Origin: Ferruginibacter sp. HRS2-29
Lineage (GTDB): Bacteria; Bacteroidota; Bacteroidia; Chitinophagales; Chitinophagaceae
Direction of reading: 5' to 3'
Length of the DNA stretch: 64,000 nt
NCBI RefSeq assembly: GCF_024343615.1
Contig: NZ_RJUB01000039.1
Location: 54,188 to 118,187, forward strand
Positions within the stretch are counted from its first letter, which is position 1; each line of letters opens with the position of its first letter. Below the pieces are notes generated by a model. It made no database searches. It was given only the letters and a program-made list of their open reading frames with translations, and had not been told where the DNA came from. Made by a program: the position numbers and the translations under genes. This document shows, one piece after another, positions 33,248 to 42,746 of this stretch.

Positions 33248-34666
33248 CTATCCAAAGAAGAAATAACATAGCAGTATCGAAGTGATGATCCCTACCAGAT
33301 CGGCCAGCAGCATCGCTCCTACTGCATACCGCGTATTTTTTACAGATACAGCACCGAAGTAAACAGCTATCACATAGAACGTAGTATCGCTGCTGCCTTG
33401 TAAAATGCAACTTAATCGTGCGGGAAAAGAATCTGGCCCGCCCAATGCAGGATTTTTCATCGTATCTACCATCATTCCACGGGCCGCACCCCCGCTAAAA
33501 GGTTTGACGAGAGCAGTTGGCAAACCATCCACAAAACGGGTGTCTGAGCCCATAGCAGCAAACAGCGTTTTCATGCCGTTAATAACAGCGTCGAATGTAC
33601 CGCTGGTACGCAGCAGACTGATAGCCACCAGCATTCCCACCAGGTAAGGAATGATCTTTACCGCAGTTTCAAAGCCACCTTTTGCGCCATCGATGAAAGA
33701 AGAGAATACGTCTATTTTTTTATACAAGCCGGCAAGGATGATAAGAATGAATATCAGTAATATGATTCCGCTGCTCAGCATGCCGGAAAACACCTGTACG
33801 GCATCAGTATCCAACGATTTGATATATACTACAAGCAACGCGATCAATGCCGATATCCCCAACACCCAACCGAGAATAACCGGTTGAAAAAGGTTTATTT
33901 TTTGCTTTACCGAAACGATGATCATGGCAGCAATTGTAGCGAAAAATGTCGCGATCATACATGGTACAAAAATATCCATCGGGTTGGTGGCTCCCGCTGC
34001 AGATCTCAGTGCAATGATGCTCACAGGTATAAGAGTAAGTCCTGATGCGTGCAGGCAAAGAAACATGATCTGCGAATTGGAAGCCCTGTCTTTGTCGGGG
34101 TTCAGTTCCTGCAGGCTTTCCATGGCTTTTATGCCAAATGGAGTGGCCGCGTTGTCAAGTCCCAGCAGGTTGGCGCTGAAGTTCATCACCATATGCCCCA
34201 TCGATGGGTGCCCTTTGGGGATCTCCGGAAATATTCTGGAAAAGAAAGGCCCGATGAGCCTCGATAAAAAACGGATGCCACCGGCTTTTTCGGCGATGCT
34301 CATGAAACCCATGAAAAGCGCCATAAAGCCGATGAGTTTAAGGCATAAAGTAACGGCGGTCTGGCAGGTATCCACAATGCCTTCCGCTGTTTGCAACCGG
34401 TAGGTATGCAATTCCTGATCGCCGTTTTTCACCGTTTGAATGCCATTCTCCACATAAGGTTTTCCTTTATTGCTGTCCAGGAAAGCTACAATCTTCGCAT
34501 CAGTCTCCGCGACAGCCGTTTTGCGGATACTGATCGTATCGCCCGGTTTACCAGTCACCATAGTGGTGAAAATAGTACGGTTTCCCGCTGGGAAAAATAC
34601 AGACTTGATGCAGGCTACAGCAATTGCAATGATGATAAACGCCGACCAGATACGACTTAAAGCCAT
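33248..34666 (-). CDS. Nucleoside-recognition (Gate) membrane protein, SpmA-SpmB-like fusion
   Basis: 472 residues with many membrane helices. Two Gate-type halves are visible: a first with FMALFMGFMSIAEKAGGIRFLSRLIGPFFSRIFPEIP and NLLGLDNAATPFGIKAMESLQ (SpmA-like), a second with GGFETAVKIIPYLVGMLVAISLLRTSG and LPTALVKPFSGGAARGM (SpmB-like). These separate proteins of spore formers are commonly fused in non-sporulating Bacteroidota. Substrate is unknown. Divergent from ychF across a long inverted repeat. Confidence 0.88.
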   Translation of the reverse strand: MALSRIWSAFIIIAIAVACIKSVFFPAGNRTIFTTMVTGKPGDTISIRKTAVAETDAKIVAFLDSNKGKPYVENGIQTVKNGDQELHTYRLQTAEGIVDTCQTAVTLCLKLIGFMALFMGFMSIAEKAGGIRFLSRLIGPFFSRIFPEIPKGHPSMGHMVMNFSANLLGLDNAATPFGIKAMESLQELNPDKDRASNSQIMFLCLHASGLTLIPVSIIALRSAAGATNPMDIFVPCMIATFFATIAAMIIVSVKQKINLFQPVILGWVLGISALIALLVVYIKSLDTDAVQVFSGMLSSGIILLIFILIILAGLYKKIDVFSSFIDGAKGGFETAVKIIPYLVGMLVAISLLRTSGTFDAVINGMKTLFAAMGSDTRFVDGLPTALVKPFSGGAARGMMVDTMKNPALGGPDSFPARLSCILQGSSDTTFYVIAVYFGAVSVKNTRYAVGAMLLADLVGIITSILLCYFFFG

Positions 34667-34673
34667 AATATAT

Positions 34674-34870
34674 ATGATGTTAGATGTATGATGTATGATA
34701 TATTAACTTATTATACCATAGAGTCTGAAAGTTACTACATTAGTGGGAAAAGAAATTTACAAAGCTTACCTTTGCGTCCTTGAAAAAAATGTCGATGTGC
34801 CGGGAAAAATGACATTTCAGTTAAAAAGTCCTTCCACATCATACATCATACATCATACATCTAACATCAT
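34674..34870. repeat. 26-nt perfect inverted repeat of ATGATGT units flanking a divergent promoter region
   Basis: The left arm (34674-34699) and right arm (34845-34870) are perfect reverse complements over 26 nt, built from ATGATGT-type heptamers. The 145-bp spacer holds the ychF -7 box. The left arm lies 8 bp from the start of the membrane protein and the right arm 10 bp before ychF, so each would fall in the 5' leader of one gene. Confidence 0.88.
34767..34774 (+). promoter_or_regulatory. -7 box TACCTTTG upstream of ychF
   Basis: Exact TAnnTTTG match. It would give ychF a leader of roughly 100 nt that contains the right arm of the long inverted repeat. A TTTAC 13 nt upstream is too close for a -33 element. 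Confidence 0.45.
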
Positions 34871-34879
34871 ACATTTCTT

Positions 34880-35977
34880 ATGGCTTTACAAGCAGGCATC
34901 GTAGGACTACCAAATGTGGGCAAATCCACTTTATTTAACGCAGTAAGCAACAGTGCGAAGGCACAGGCGAGCAATTACCGTTTTTGTACCATCGAACCCA
35001 ATACCGGTCTGGTGAATGTACCTGATCCGAGGTTAAAAAAACTGGAAGAACTGGTAGTTCCGCAACGCACCGTTCCTACACAGATCGAGATCGTAGATAT
35101 CGCCGGATTGGTGCGTGGCGCCAGCAAAGGAGAAGGTTTGGGAAATAAATTCCTGGCCAATATCCGTGAAGTAGATGCCATCATCCAGGTGATCCGTTGT
35201 TTTGAAGATGATAACATCCTGCGGGATGAAGGCCCCATCAATCCTGTTGGTGATAAGGAGATCATCGAAACCGAACTTCAGCTGAAAGACCTGGAAAGTG
35301 TCGATAAAAAAATGCAGCGTACCGAAAAGCTGGCGAAGAACGATCCTAAGATGAAAGCCGAACTGGATGTACTGCAACGTTGCAAAGCACACCTGGAAAA
35401 AGGAAAAAATATCATTTCACTGGGATTGACGAAAGAAGAAAAAGTAGCGATCGCCGATATCTTTTTGCTGACAGACAAACCTGTATTATATGTGGCGAAT
35501 GTTGATGAAGCCAGCATGCATACCGGGAATAAATTTTCTGATGCATTGATAGAAGCGGTAAAAAATGAAGGCAACGAAGTCATCATCATGACAAACGCCG
35601 TAGAAGCGCAGATAGCTGAATTTGAAGATCCGGACGATAAGGCGATGTTCATGGAAGAATATAAAATGACCGAACCGGCGCTTGACAGGTTGATCCATTC
35701 TACTTACAAATTATTGAACCTCTCTACTTATTTCACCGCAGGTGTGCAGGAAGTACGTGCGTGGACGATACAGCAGGGATGGAAAGCTCCGCAGGCCGCG
35801 AGTGTGATCCACAGTGATTTTGAAAAAGGTTTCATCAAAGCGGAAGTGATCGCCTACAACGATTTTGTACAATATGGTTCCGAAGCGGCTTGCAGGGACA
35901 ATGGTAAACTGCGAATAGAAGGAAAAGAATACCTGGTGCAGGATGGAGATGTGATGCACTTCAGATTCAACGTATAA
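34880..35977 (+). CDS. ychF: YchF/OLA1-family ribosome-associated ATPase
   Basis: 365 residues. P-loop GLPNVGKSTLFNAVS near the N-terminus, switch region DIAGLVRGASKGEGLGNKFLANIREVDAI, coiled-coil insert, NVDEAS in place of NKxD (the change that makes YchF prefer ATP), and a C-terminal TGS domain (KAEVIAYNDFVQYGSEAACRDNGKLRIEGKEYLVQDGDVMHFRFNV split over the last 50 residues). Cytoplasmic regulator linked to translation and oxidative stress. Monocistronic, terminated by a bidirectional hairpin. Confidence 0.96.
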   Translation: MALQAGIVGLPNVGKSTLFNAVSNSAKAQASNYRFCTIEPNTGLVNVPDPRLKKLEELVVPQRTVPTQIEIVDIAGLVRGASKGEGLGNKFLANIREVDAIIQVIRCFEDDNILRDEGPINPVGDKEIIETELQLKDLESVDKKMQRTEKLAKNDPKMKAELDVLQRCKAHLEKGKNIISLGLTKEEKVAIADIFLLTDKPVLYVANVDEASMHTGNKFSDALIEAVKNEGNEVIIMTNAVEAQIAEFEDPDDKAMFMEEYKMTEPALDRLIHSTYKLLNLSTYFTAGVQEVRAWTIQQGWKAPQAASVIHSDFEKGFIKAEVIAYNDFVQYGSEAACRDNGKLRIEGKEYLVQDGDVMHFRFNV

Positions 35978-36012
35978 TATTATAACACGAGTTTCTCGAA
36001 TTACACGAATTA

Positions 36013-36041
36013 AAAAAATCCCACTTCACGTGGGATTTTTT
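36013..36041. terminator. Bidirectional Rho-independent terminator, ychF / aroC
   Basis: 12-bp stem AAAAAATCCCAC / GTGGGATTTTTT with a 5-nt loop; A- and T-tracts serve both strands. It ends both ychF (plus) and the aromatic operon (minus). A TTACACGAATT repeat precedes it (35984-36012) and a TATTCAC array follows (36077-36091), reaching into the 3' end of aroC. Confidence 0.85.
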
Positions 36042-36087
36042 GGTTATCCATGAAAATATAGACTTCAAAGTTTTCACTATTCACTAT

Positions 36088-37077
36088 TCACCTTTGCGCC
36101 AACAAAAGAAGATCGGCCAGCACACAAGCTGTCATCGCTTCCAGCACCACAGGCACCCTTAATGCGATACAAAGATCATGTCTTCCTTTTACAGAAAAAC
36201 TTTCGATCTCCTGTGTTTCGATGTTCAACGTATGTTGCTCTTTTGGTGTAGATGAAGTAGGCTTCACCACTACACGAAATATAAGATCATTGCCATTGGT
36301 GATACCACCAACAATACCGCCGGCATGATTGGTAGCCGTTTTACCTGAGGCATCCAGTATGGCATCGTTGTGTTCGCTGCCATACATTTTTGCTGCTGCA
36401 AAACCTGCTCCGAATTCGATGCCCTTGATGGCAGGAATAGCAAAGACTGCGTGGCTGATCAGTGATTCCGCTGAATTGAAGAACGGCTCGCCCAAACCTA
36501 TCGGTAAATTTGTAACAGTACATTCAACAATCCCGCCTACACTGTCTTTGGCATCGATGGCATTTTGCAGCCCTTTTTCCAGATTGCGCGCCCCTGCTAT
36601 TTCTGTGATTGTTGCCGCACACGAAATATTCTCATCTACAAAAGCCAGTATTTTTTTTGCTACCACCCCCGCGGCAACAATACAAACTGTAAGCCTTCCG
36701 CTGAAATGTCCGCCACCGCGGTAATCCTCAAAACCATCGTATTTTTTAGACGCCACGAAATCCGCATGACCCGGGCGGGGTACGCTCCGCAATTTTTCAT
36801 AATCGGAACTCCTGGTATTCTTATTTTCAAAAATAATGGTAAGTGGTGCGCCGGTTGTTTTGCCGTTGAAGACGCCCGATAAAAAGATCGGCAGGTCATC
36901 TTCTTTACGCGGTGTCGTTCCTTTTTGTGTACCGCCTTTTCTTCGCTCGATATCTGTTGCGAAATCTGCCGCATCCAGCCCCAGCCCCTGCGGGCAGCCA
37001 TCTATCACAATCCCAACAGAAGGGCCATGGCTTTCGCCGAAAATACTTAACCTGAAAATTGTTCCGAAACTATTCAT
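36088..37077 (-). CDS. aroC: Chorismate synthase
   Basis: 329 residues. RLSIFGESHGPSVGIVIDGCPQGL at the start, YRGGGHFSGRLT in the middle (GGG(R/H)FSGR motif) and RHDLCIALRVPVVLEAMTA at the end are chorismate synthase signatures. Uses reduced FMN to eliminate phosphate from EPSP. Slightly shorter than the usual ~350-360 residues. Last gene of the aromatic operon, 18 nt after aroA, so it falls under the attenuator upstream of pheA if no internal promoter exists. Confidence 0.95.
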   Translation of the reverse strand: MNSFGTIFRLSIFGESHGPSVGIVIDGCPQGLGLDAADFATDIERRKGGTQKGTTPRKEDDLPIFLSGVFNGKTTGAPLTIIFENKNTRSSDYEKLRSVPRPGHADFVASKKYDGFEDYRGGGHFSGRLTVCIVAAGVVAKKILAFVDENISCAATITEIAGARNLEKGLQNAIDAKDSVGGIVECTVTNLPIGLGEPFFNSAESLISHAVFAIPAIKGIEFGAGFAAAKMYGSEHNDAILDASGKTATNHAGGIVGGITNGNDLIFRVVVKPTSSTPKEQHTLNIETQEIESFSVKGRHDLCIALRVPVVLEAMTACVLADLLLLAQR

Positions 37078-37095
37078 TGCTGTAAGGTAATATGA

Positions 37096-38373
37096 TTATT
37101 CAAATATTGTTGTGTCCACACCCATCATTTTAAAATGTTCGTAAAATGACGGATAAGATTTATTGATGGCTTCCGCTTCTTCAATTTCGATAGCCCCGTT
37201 TGAACGTAGAGCAGCAACAGCAAGTGCCATTGCGATCCTGTGGTCGTGGCGGGAATGCACTGTGGCGGCATTTACAGGCGTTCCTCCCTCAATGATCATA
37301 AGATCATCCTGCAATTTTATCCCGATACCGATCTTTCCAAATTCTTCCTGCAACGTCAATGCACGGTTACTTTCTTTATGCGTAAGCCTGCTCACACCTT
37401 CAATCACCGATGTACCATCGCAGTATGCGGCAAGTGCAACCAGCGGCGGAAAAAGATCCGGGCAATCTGTCGCGTTAAAATGAAAAGGATCCAGTTTTTT
37501 TGAAGAAACAGTGATCTCCTCAGGAGTGATACTGATATTCGCTTTCGCCGCCATCAGCACCTGTAATATAGCTTTATCCGCCTGCGCAGAAAATACATCG
37601 AGGCCTTTTACAGTAAGTGAACCCGAAACCGCACCAGCAACCAATAAGAAGGCAGCACCGCTCCAATCGCCTTCTACCGTATACTTTACAGGATCAGGAG
37701 AAGCCGTAGCTGGTTCTATTGTGAAAGATTCATAATGGTTGTTTTGAACTTTGTAACCAAAATACTTCATCAGCTGAAGCGTAAGATCGATGTAAGGCCT
37801 GCTTTTGAGGTTACTAACGGCAATGGTTACCTGCTTAGCAGCGCCTTTAGCAAAAGCGATCAGCAGACCGGTAAGGAACTGGGAGCTGAGTGATCCATCG
37901 ATGGTGATATCCGCCGGTTTCAAGGGGCCTTTGATCTCCAACGGCAGATGACCATTATTGGACTTTATAAAAATACCGAGCGAAGGAAATACTTCGTCAA
38001 AAAAATCCATCGGCCTCTTCAGCAAACTTCCACTACCCGTTACCGTTATAGATGCATCCTGCAATGCCGCTATGGGTGCAAACATCCGTATACTTAAACC
38101 ACTCTCTCCGCAATCGATAGTCTTGGTGGTATTGTCTCCCGAACCATTCAGCCCCGTCACTTCAAGACTTCCGTCAACATTGGCAGACACCGAAGCACCT
38201 AATGCGGTGATGATCGATAATGCCGCTTTATCATCGTTGCTTATCCCGGGATTAGTGATGCTTGTTTTTCCTTCGTGCAATAAAGCCAATGCACAAGCCC
38301 GCTGCATGGCGCTCTTGGAAGCCGGGGCATGTATCGTTCCCTTTACCGCTCCCGGCTTAATGATAACTTTCAT
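37096..38373 (-). CDS. aroA: 3-Phosphoshikimate 1-carboxyvinyltransferase (EPSP synthase)
   Basis: 425 residues. ASKSAMQRACALALL near the N-terminus (substrate-binding Lys and Ser), IDCGESGLSIRMFAPIAAL as the domain motif, LSSQFLTGLLIAFA, and HSRHDHRIAMALAVAAL (the RxDHRxAMA motif) near the end. The NAGTT/NSGTT loop is replaced by CGESGLSIRM, as in other Bacteroidota enzymes of this group. Sixth step of the shikimate pathway. Sits 31 nt after aroB. Confidence 0.95.
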   Translation of the reverse strand: MKVIIKPGAVKGTIHAPASKSAMQRACALALLHEGKTSITNPGISNDDKAALSIITALGASVSANVDGSLEVTGLNGSGDNTTKTIDCGESGLSIRMFAPIAALQDASITVTGSGSLLKRPMDFFDEVFPSLGIFIKSNNGHLPLEIKGPLKPADITIDGSLSSQFLTGLLIAFAKGAAKQVTIAVSNLKSRPYIDLTLQLMKYFGYKVQNNHYESFTIEPATASPDPVKYTVEGDWSGAAFLLVAGAVSGSLTVKGLDVFSAQADKAILQVLMAAKANISITPEEITVSSKKLDPFHFNATDCPDLFPPLVALAAYCDGTSVIEGVSRLTHKESNRALTLQEEFGKIGIGIKLQDDLMIIEGGTPVNAATVHSRHDHRIAMALAVAALRSNGAIEIEEAEAINKSYPSFYEHFKMMGVDTTIFE

Positions 38374-38404
38374 TTATTCAAAATTATTTTTCTGTACAAA
38401 ATCA

Positions 38405-39433
38405 TTACACTCCCTGGTCCAGCAGATCGTGTAACTGAACCAACGGTATGGATTGGATAATACCATCGCCGATAGACCTCAGCAGCACAAAACTCATAGA
38501 ATCATTCTGTCTTTTTTTATCCATCAGCAATACCTTCCATATCTTTTCTGTTTCATATTTAATCTTCACCGGAAGCTGGTATTTTAAAAGCAATGCTTTA
38601 ACTCTCCCCTTGTCTTCCGAAGGAAAATTTTTGATCTCTTCAGAAATAGTGCAGGCTGCCATCATCCCGATGCTTACTGCATGACCATGAGGCAAGTGAT
38701 AAATATTTTCTATCGCATGGCCAAGTGTATGGCCGAAATTCAGCAACTTCCTTTCTCCTGTTTCAAATTCATCTTCAATGACGATAGCAGTTTTGATACC
38801 AACATTTTTCATGATAAGATCCGCTATCAATTCGCCATCATCCATGAAATCCTGTAGTTCATGCTGCTCCAGGAATTCAAAATATTTACGGTCTTTGATA
38901 CACGCATGTTTGATCACTTCCGCAAAACCATTCACCCATTCTTCATAAGGCAATGTTTTCAGAAAGTCATGATCGAAAAGTATGATCTCCGGTTGATAAA
39001 CCGTACCTACCATATTTTTATATACGCCGACATCTACACCATTTTTACCCCCGACGGCGGCATCCACCATGGCAAGGATTGAGGTAGGAACCAATACAAG
39101 CCTTACTCCGCGTTTGAAAATGCTTGCGGCATAACCGGCCATATCCGTCACTACTCCTCCACCCACTCCTACTATTACCGTGTTTTTATCGGCCTGCATC
39201 TCCAGCAACTGCACAATGATACCATCAACTGTTTGCTGGGTTTTATATTGTTCACCTGCTTTTAAAACGATAGTCCTGAATTTTTCAAAAACACCGTGGT
39301 GATACCGATGGACATTCTCATCTGTAATGATGACGATCTTCTCTCTGTCATATTGTTCCAGCGTTCCGGTTATGTTTCCTCCAAAAATGTAATTCACCGA
39401 TTTATTGGAAAACAAATGTGTCTGTTCCTTCAT
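38405..39433 (-). CDS. aroB: 3-Dehydroquinate synthase
   Basis: 342 residues. VGVGGGVVTDMAGYAASIFKRGVRLVLVPTSILAMVDAAVGGK carries the NAD-binding and substrate-binding motifs (split here GGGVVTDMAGY and PTSILAMVDAAVGGK), and GERKLLNFGHTLGHAIE and LPHGHAVSIGM give the zinc ligands. Converts DAHP to 3-dehydroquinate. 6 nt after the DAHP synthase gene, matching consecutive reactions. Confidence 0.95.
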   Translation of the reverse strand: MKEQTHLFSNKSVNYIFGGNITGTLEQYDREKIVIITDENVHRYHHGVFEKFRTIVLKAGEQYKTQQTVDGIIVQLLEMQADKNTVIVGVGGGVVTDMAGYAASIFKRGVRLVLVPTSILAMVDAAVGGKNGVDVGVYKNMVGTVYQPEIILFDHDFLKTLPYEEWVNGFAEVIKHACIKDRKYFEFLEQHELQDFMDDGELIADLIMKNVGIKTAIVIEDEFETGERKLLNFGHTLGHAIENIYHLPHGHAVSIGMMAACTISEEIKNFPSEDKGRVKALLLKYQLPVKIKYETEKIWKVLLMDKKRQNDSMSFVLLRSIGDGIIQSIPLVQLHDLLDQGV

Positions 39434-39439
39434 GATTTT

Positions 39440-40513
39440 TTATTTTTGATCGTACATGATCTTGTTCTGGTGACTGATACTTTCCAAATGTACTGCATCA
39501 AAATAACGAATGATGAATTCTTTGCTCAATCCTAATGCTTCCCCTTTTGCTACTGCCCTGTCAAGGATCTCATTCCATCGATTGGTTTGAAGGATGGTCA
39601 CGTTATTATCGCGTTTGTATTGCCCGATCTTATCGGCAATCTTCATTCGTTGTCCGATCAGTGTCAGCAATTCATCGTCAATATGATTGATCTGCTCCCT
39701 TAGTGTAGCCAGTGCCGTTATGAACTCCTGTGTAGAAATATTTTCTTCCCTCCACACCAGGTCTCCCAGCATTTCGCTCAGTCTTTCAGGTGTGATCTGT
39801 TGTTTAGCGTCGCTCCATGCATTATCCGGATCGATGTGGCTTTCGATCATCAACCCTCCGAAATCCAGATCAATACTTTTTTGCGAAACATCCTGCAGCA
39901 TCGTTCTGTTGCCACATATATGAGAAGGATCGCACACCAGCAGCATTTCCGGGAAACGCCTTTTCATTTCTATCGGCAGATGCCACATCGGGGCATTGCG
40001 GAATTGAGTATTACCATAAGAAGAAAATCCACGATGGATCATCCCGATGTCCTTGAGCCCGGCTTTTTGAAGGCGTTCGATAGCACCACTCCATAATTCA
40101 AGATCCGGATTGATCGGATTTTTTATCAGCACCGGTATGTCTACACCTTTCAACGCATCCGCTACTTCCTGCACACTGAAAGGGTTCACTGTTGTCCTGG
40201 CGCCGATCCATAATACGTCAACATCAAACTGTAAGGCATCCTGCACATGTTTTGCCGTAGCCACTTCCACTGTAGTTGGCAAGCCGGTTTCCTGTTTTGC
40301 TTTCAACAGCCATGGTAAACCTTTTGTACCAATACCTTCAAACAGGCCGGGCTTGGTTCTTGGCTTCCATATCCCTGCACGAAGCATATTTACCTTGCCG
40401 GTAGCAGCCAGCCTACGGGCTGTTTCGAGCACCTGCTCTTCAGTTTCGGCACTGCATGGGCCGCTGATGATCAACGGACGTTTGTTCCAGACTTCTTTGA
40501 TGTTGTCGTTCAT
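39440..40513 (-). CDS. Bifunctional DAHP synthase / chorismate mutase (type II)
   Basis: 357 residues. The first ~260 residues are a KDO8P-synthase-like DAHP synthase (PLIISGPCSAETEEQVLETAR, RAGIWKPRTKPGLFEG, VDVLWIGARTTVNPF, LLVCDPSHICGNRTM). The last ~90 form an AroQ-type chorismate mutase (LREQINHIDDELLTLIGQRMKIADKIGQYKRDNN). The fusion joins the entry step of the pathway to the branch to Phe/Tyr and allows feedback by prephenate or chorismate, as known from Bacteroidota and Bacillus enzymes of opposite domain order. Follows tyrA by 45 nt. Confidence 0.94.
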   Translation of the reverse strand: MNDNIKEVWNKRPLIISGPCSAETEEQVLETARRLAATGKVNMLRAGIWKPRTKPGLFEGIGTKGLPWLLKAKQETGLPTTVEVATAKHVQDALQFDVDVLWIGARTTVNPFSVQEVADALKGVDIPVLIKNPINPDLELWSGAIERLQKAGLKDIGMIHRGFSSYGNTQFRNAPMWHLPIEMKRRFPEMLLVCDPSHICGNRTMLQDVSQKSIDLDFGGLMIESHIDPDNAWSDAKQQITPERLSEMLGDLVWREENISTQEFITALATLREQINHIDDELLTLIGQRMKIADKIGQYKRDNNVTILQTNRWNEILDRAVAKGEALGLSKEFIIRYFDAVHLESISHQNKIMYDQK

Positions 40514-40558
40514 TCTATCTTGTTTTATTAATGTGTATGTGATGAATTAATTCGTAAT

Positions 40559-41431
40559 TTATTTAAGTATTCGCTTAATCTTATTCGCATTCTGTATCAG
40601 TTCTCCCAGGTACTCAAAATTTTCTTTTTCGAGGCAGCTTTTGAATTTTTTCAATTGAGCAATATGTTCGTTCAATACATCCAGTACATTCTCTTTATTC
40701 TGTTTGAATACCGGCACCCAGGTATCGATATTACTTTTTGCAAGCCTCACAGTGCTTTCAAAACCACCACTCGCCAGTTCGAAAATATTTTCATCTTCTT
40801 TTTCTTTTTCCAAAACCGTATTCGCTAACGCGAAAGACGAAATATGCGATATGTGTGAAATGTACGCTGTATGTACATCATGCGAAACCGAATCCATGAA
40901 AAGAATATGCATCCCCAATCTTTTGTAAATACTTTCCACGAGTGAAACTGCATCAGGCGCACTATTTTTTTTATCACAGATCACTACTGCTTTATTTACG
41001 AAAGCTCCTGTAACTGCGGCTTCCGGACCACTGAACTCTGTACCCCACATAGGGTGCGTAGCAACAAAACGGTGACTGTTTACCGATGTGGCGGCACTCT
41101 GGCAGATGGCATTTTTTGTAGAGCCCACATCCATCACCACTTTACCTTCCGACAATTGCAGGATCCGTGGCAGTAATGCATCCGCAATATTTACCGGCAC
41201 TGCCAAAATTATCACGTCCGATAACCTGATAGCCTCTTCCATTGTTTGTATTTCATCCACCAATCCCAATGCCATCGCCTTTTCGCAGTGCGAGCTGTTG
41301 GCATCTACGCCATATATTTTTCCGGCTATATTTTTTTCCTTTAATGCCAGCGCCATCGAACCACCAATGAGCCCGATGCCTACCACCGCTACATTATTTA
41401 CCAGTTGTTTATCATTATTGTCGTTCATCAT
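40559..41431 (-). CDS. tyrA: Prephenate dehydrogenase
   Basis: 290 residues from the ATG at 41431 (a second ATG follows directly); a longer reading adds 25 residues that lie in the upstream gene. VVGIGLIGGSMALALKEKNI is the NAD-binding motif, HRFVATHPMWGTEFSGP contains the catalytic His region, and VHTAYISHISHISSFALANTV is a family helix. Oxidatively decarboxylates prephenate to 4-hydroxyphenylpyruvate. The start overlaps the upstream stop in an ATGATGA arrangement, so translation is coupled. No fused mutase. Confidence 0.93.
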   Translation of the reverse strand: MMNDNNDKQLVNNVAVVGIGLIGGSMALALKEKNIAGKIYGVDANSSHCEKAMALGLVDEIQTMEEAIRLSDVIILAVPVNIADALLPRILQLSEGKVVMDVGSTKNAICQSAATSVNSHRFVATHPMWGTEFSGPEAAVTGAFVNKAVVICDKKNSAPDAVSLVESIYKRLGMHILFMDSVSHDVHTAYISHISHISSFALANTVLEKEKEDENIFELASGGFESTVRLAKSNIDTWVPVFKQNKENVLDVLNEHIAQLKKFKSCLEKENFEYLGELIQNANKIKRILK

Positions 41432-42612
41432 GCTGTTTTCAGATTGAAAGATCCCGTTTGGTTGATTCTGTCGATCGCTTCTGTTATTTTTTCTTCCGGA
41501 CTGCAAAGACTTACCCTCACATATTTATCTCCTGCTTTACCGAATATGCCCCCGGGCGTGATGAATACATTTGCCTGTTGCAAAACGGCATCCGTCAATT
41601 CATATCCTGTTGCATAATTGTCAGGAATTGCTGCCCACACAAACATTCCGGCCTGGTTGCGATCGAAATTGCAATTCAATATTTCCAAAAGAGTAAAAAC
41701 TTTTTGCTGACGTTTACGGTAAACTTCATTCACGCTGTCATGCCATTCCTGTCCTAATGTTAAGGCCTTTGCTGCGGCGAGTTGTAGCGGAAGAAACATT
41801 CCGCTGTCCATATTACTTTTGAATTTTAATATTTCGTTGATGCGTTCTTTTGCACCGCTCAGTATGCCTACACGCCATCCCGCCATATTGTGACTTTTGC
41901 TCAATGAATTCAATTCTACCACTACCTGCTTTGCACCTTCAATACTCAGCAGGCTCATGGGATGATCATTGAGGATAAAACTGTATGGATTATCATGCAC
42001 CAATAAAATGTTATTCGCTTTTGCAAAAGCGATAAGTTTTTCCATCCCTTCTGTTGTAGGAAGCTGGCCTGTAGGCATGTGCGGATAATTCACGAACATC
42101 AGCGTTTGTGCGGTACCGTTATCTTTCAGGATTTCACTGATGGAATCAAAATCAGGATACCATTTATTTTCGGCACTCAACTGATAAGTAACCGGCACGC
42201 CACCTGCCAGGGAAACCGCACTGCTGTAAGTCGGATAACCGGGATCAGGTATCAGTGCGATGTCACCTTCATTGAGGTAGGTCATGCAGATGTGCATGAT
42301 ACCTTCCTTGCTTCCGATCAGGGGCAATATTTCTGTCTCAGGGTCAAGTTCCACATGATACCATTTTTTATACCATTGAGCCATAGCATTCCTCAATACT
42401 GGGCTGCCTTTGTAATTCTGGTAGGCGTGTACGTTAGGTTTTACACTTTCTTCATTCAACACTTTGATCACATCAGGATGCGGCGGCATATCAGGACTGC
42501 CGATACCAAGATTGATCACATTTTTTCCTGCCTTATTCATAACATCTATCTCCCGCAATTTTTGAGAGAAGTAATATTCATTGATGCCTGAAAGACGTTT
42601 TGCTGTTTGCAT
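41428..42612 (-). CDS. Class I/II PLP aminotransferase of the aromatic operon
   Basis: 394 residues. PLP-enzyme fold I: VINLGIGSPDMPPHPDVIKVL, LIPDPGYPTYSSAVSLAGG, FVNYPHMPTGQLPT and the Schiff-base lysine in VELNSLSKSHNMAGWRVG. It belongs to the broad aspartate/alanine/LL-DAP aminotransferase group, so sequence alone does not fix the substrate; its position between pheA and tyrA points to transamination of phenylpyruvate and 4-hydroxyphenylpyruvate to Phe and Tyr. Overlaps the tyrA start by 4 nt. Confidence 0.88.
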   Translation of the reverse strand: MQTAKRLSGINEYYFSQKLREIDVMNKAGKNVINLGIGSPDMPPHPDVIKVLNEESVKPNVHAYQNYKGSPVLRNAMAQWYKKWYHVELDPETEILPLIGSKEGIMHICMTYLNEGDIALIPDPGYPTYSSAVSLAGGVPVTYQLSAENKWYPDFDSISEILKDNGTAQTLMFVNYPHMPTGQLPTTEGMEKLIAFAKANNILLVHDNPYSFILNDHPMSLLSIEGAKQVVVELNSLSKSHNMAGWRVGILSGAKERINEILKFKSNMDSGMFLPLQLAAAKALTLGQEWHDSVNEVYRKRQQKVFTLLEILNCNFDRNQAGMFVWAAIPDNYATGYELTDAVLQQANVFITPGGIFGKAGDKYVRVSLCSPEEKITEAIDRINQTGSFNLKTA

Positions 42613-42628
42613 GTTTTTTTATTTCACT

Positions 42629-42733
42629 GATTTTTCTAATTATACGAATTATGTTTTAAAGAGTTGAAGCGACTTACTTAAATTGAAATGCTACAAAAGA
42701 TAATTCGTGCAATTCGTGTAATTAGCTTCAATT
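42629..42733. repeat. ACGAATTA inverted arrays inside the aromatic operon
   Basis: The 134-nt gap between pheA and the aminotransferase gene carries CTAATTATACGAATTA (42636-42651) and its partner TAATTCGTGCAATTCGTGTAATTAG (split 42701-42725), with GTTGAAGC / GCTTCAA further inside. The hairpin could affect mRNA processing or read-through; no -7 box for an internal promoter was seen. Confidence 0.65.
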
Positions 42734-42746
42734 CCTGTAACAAAAG

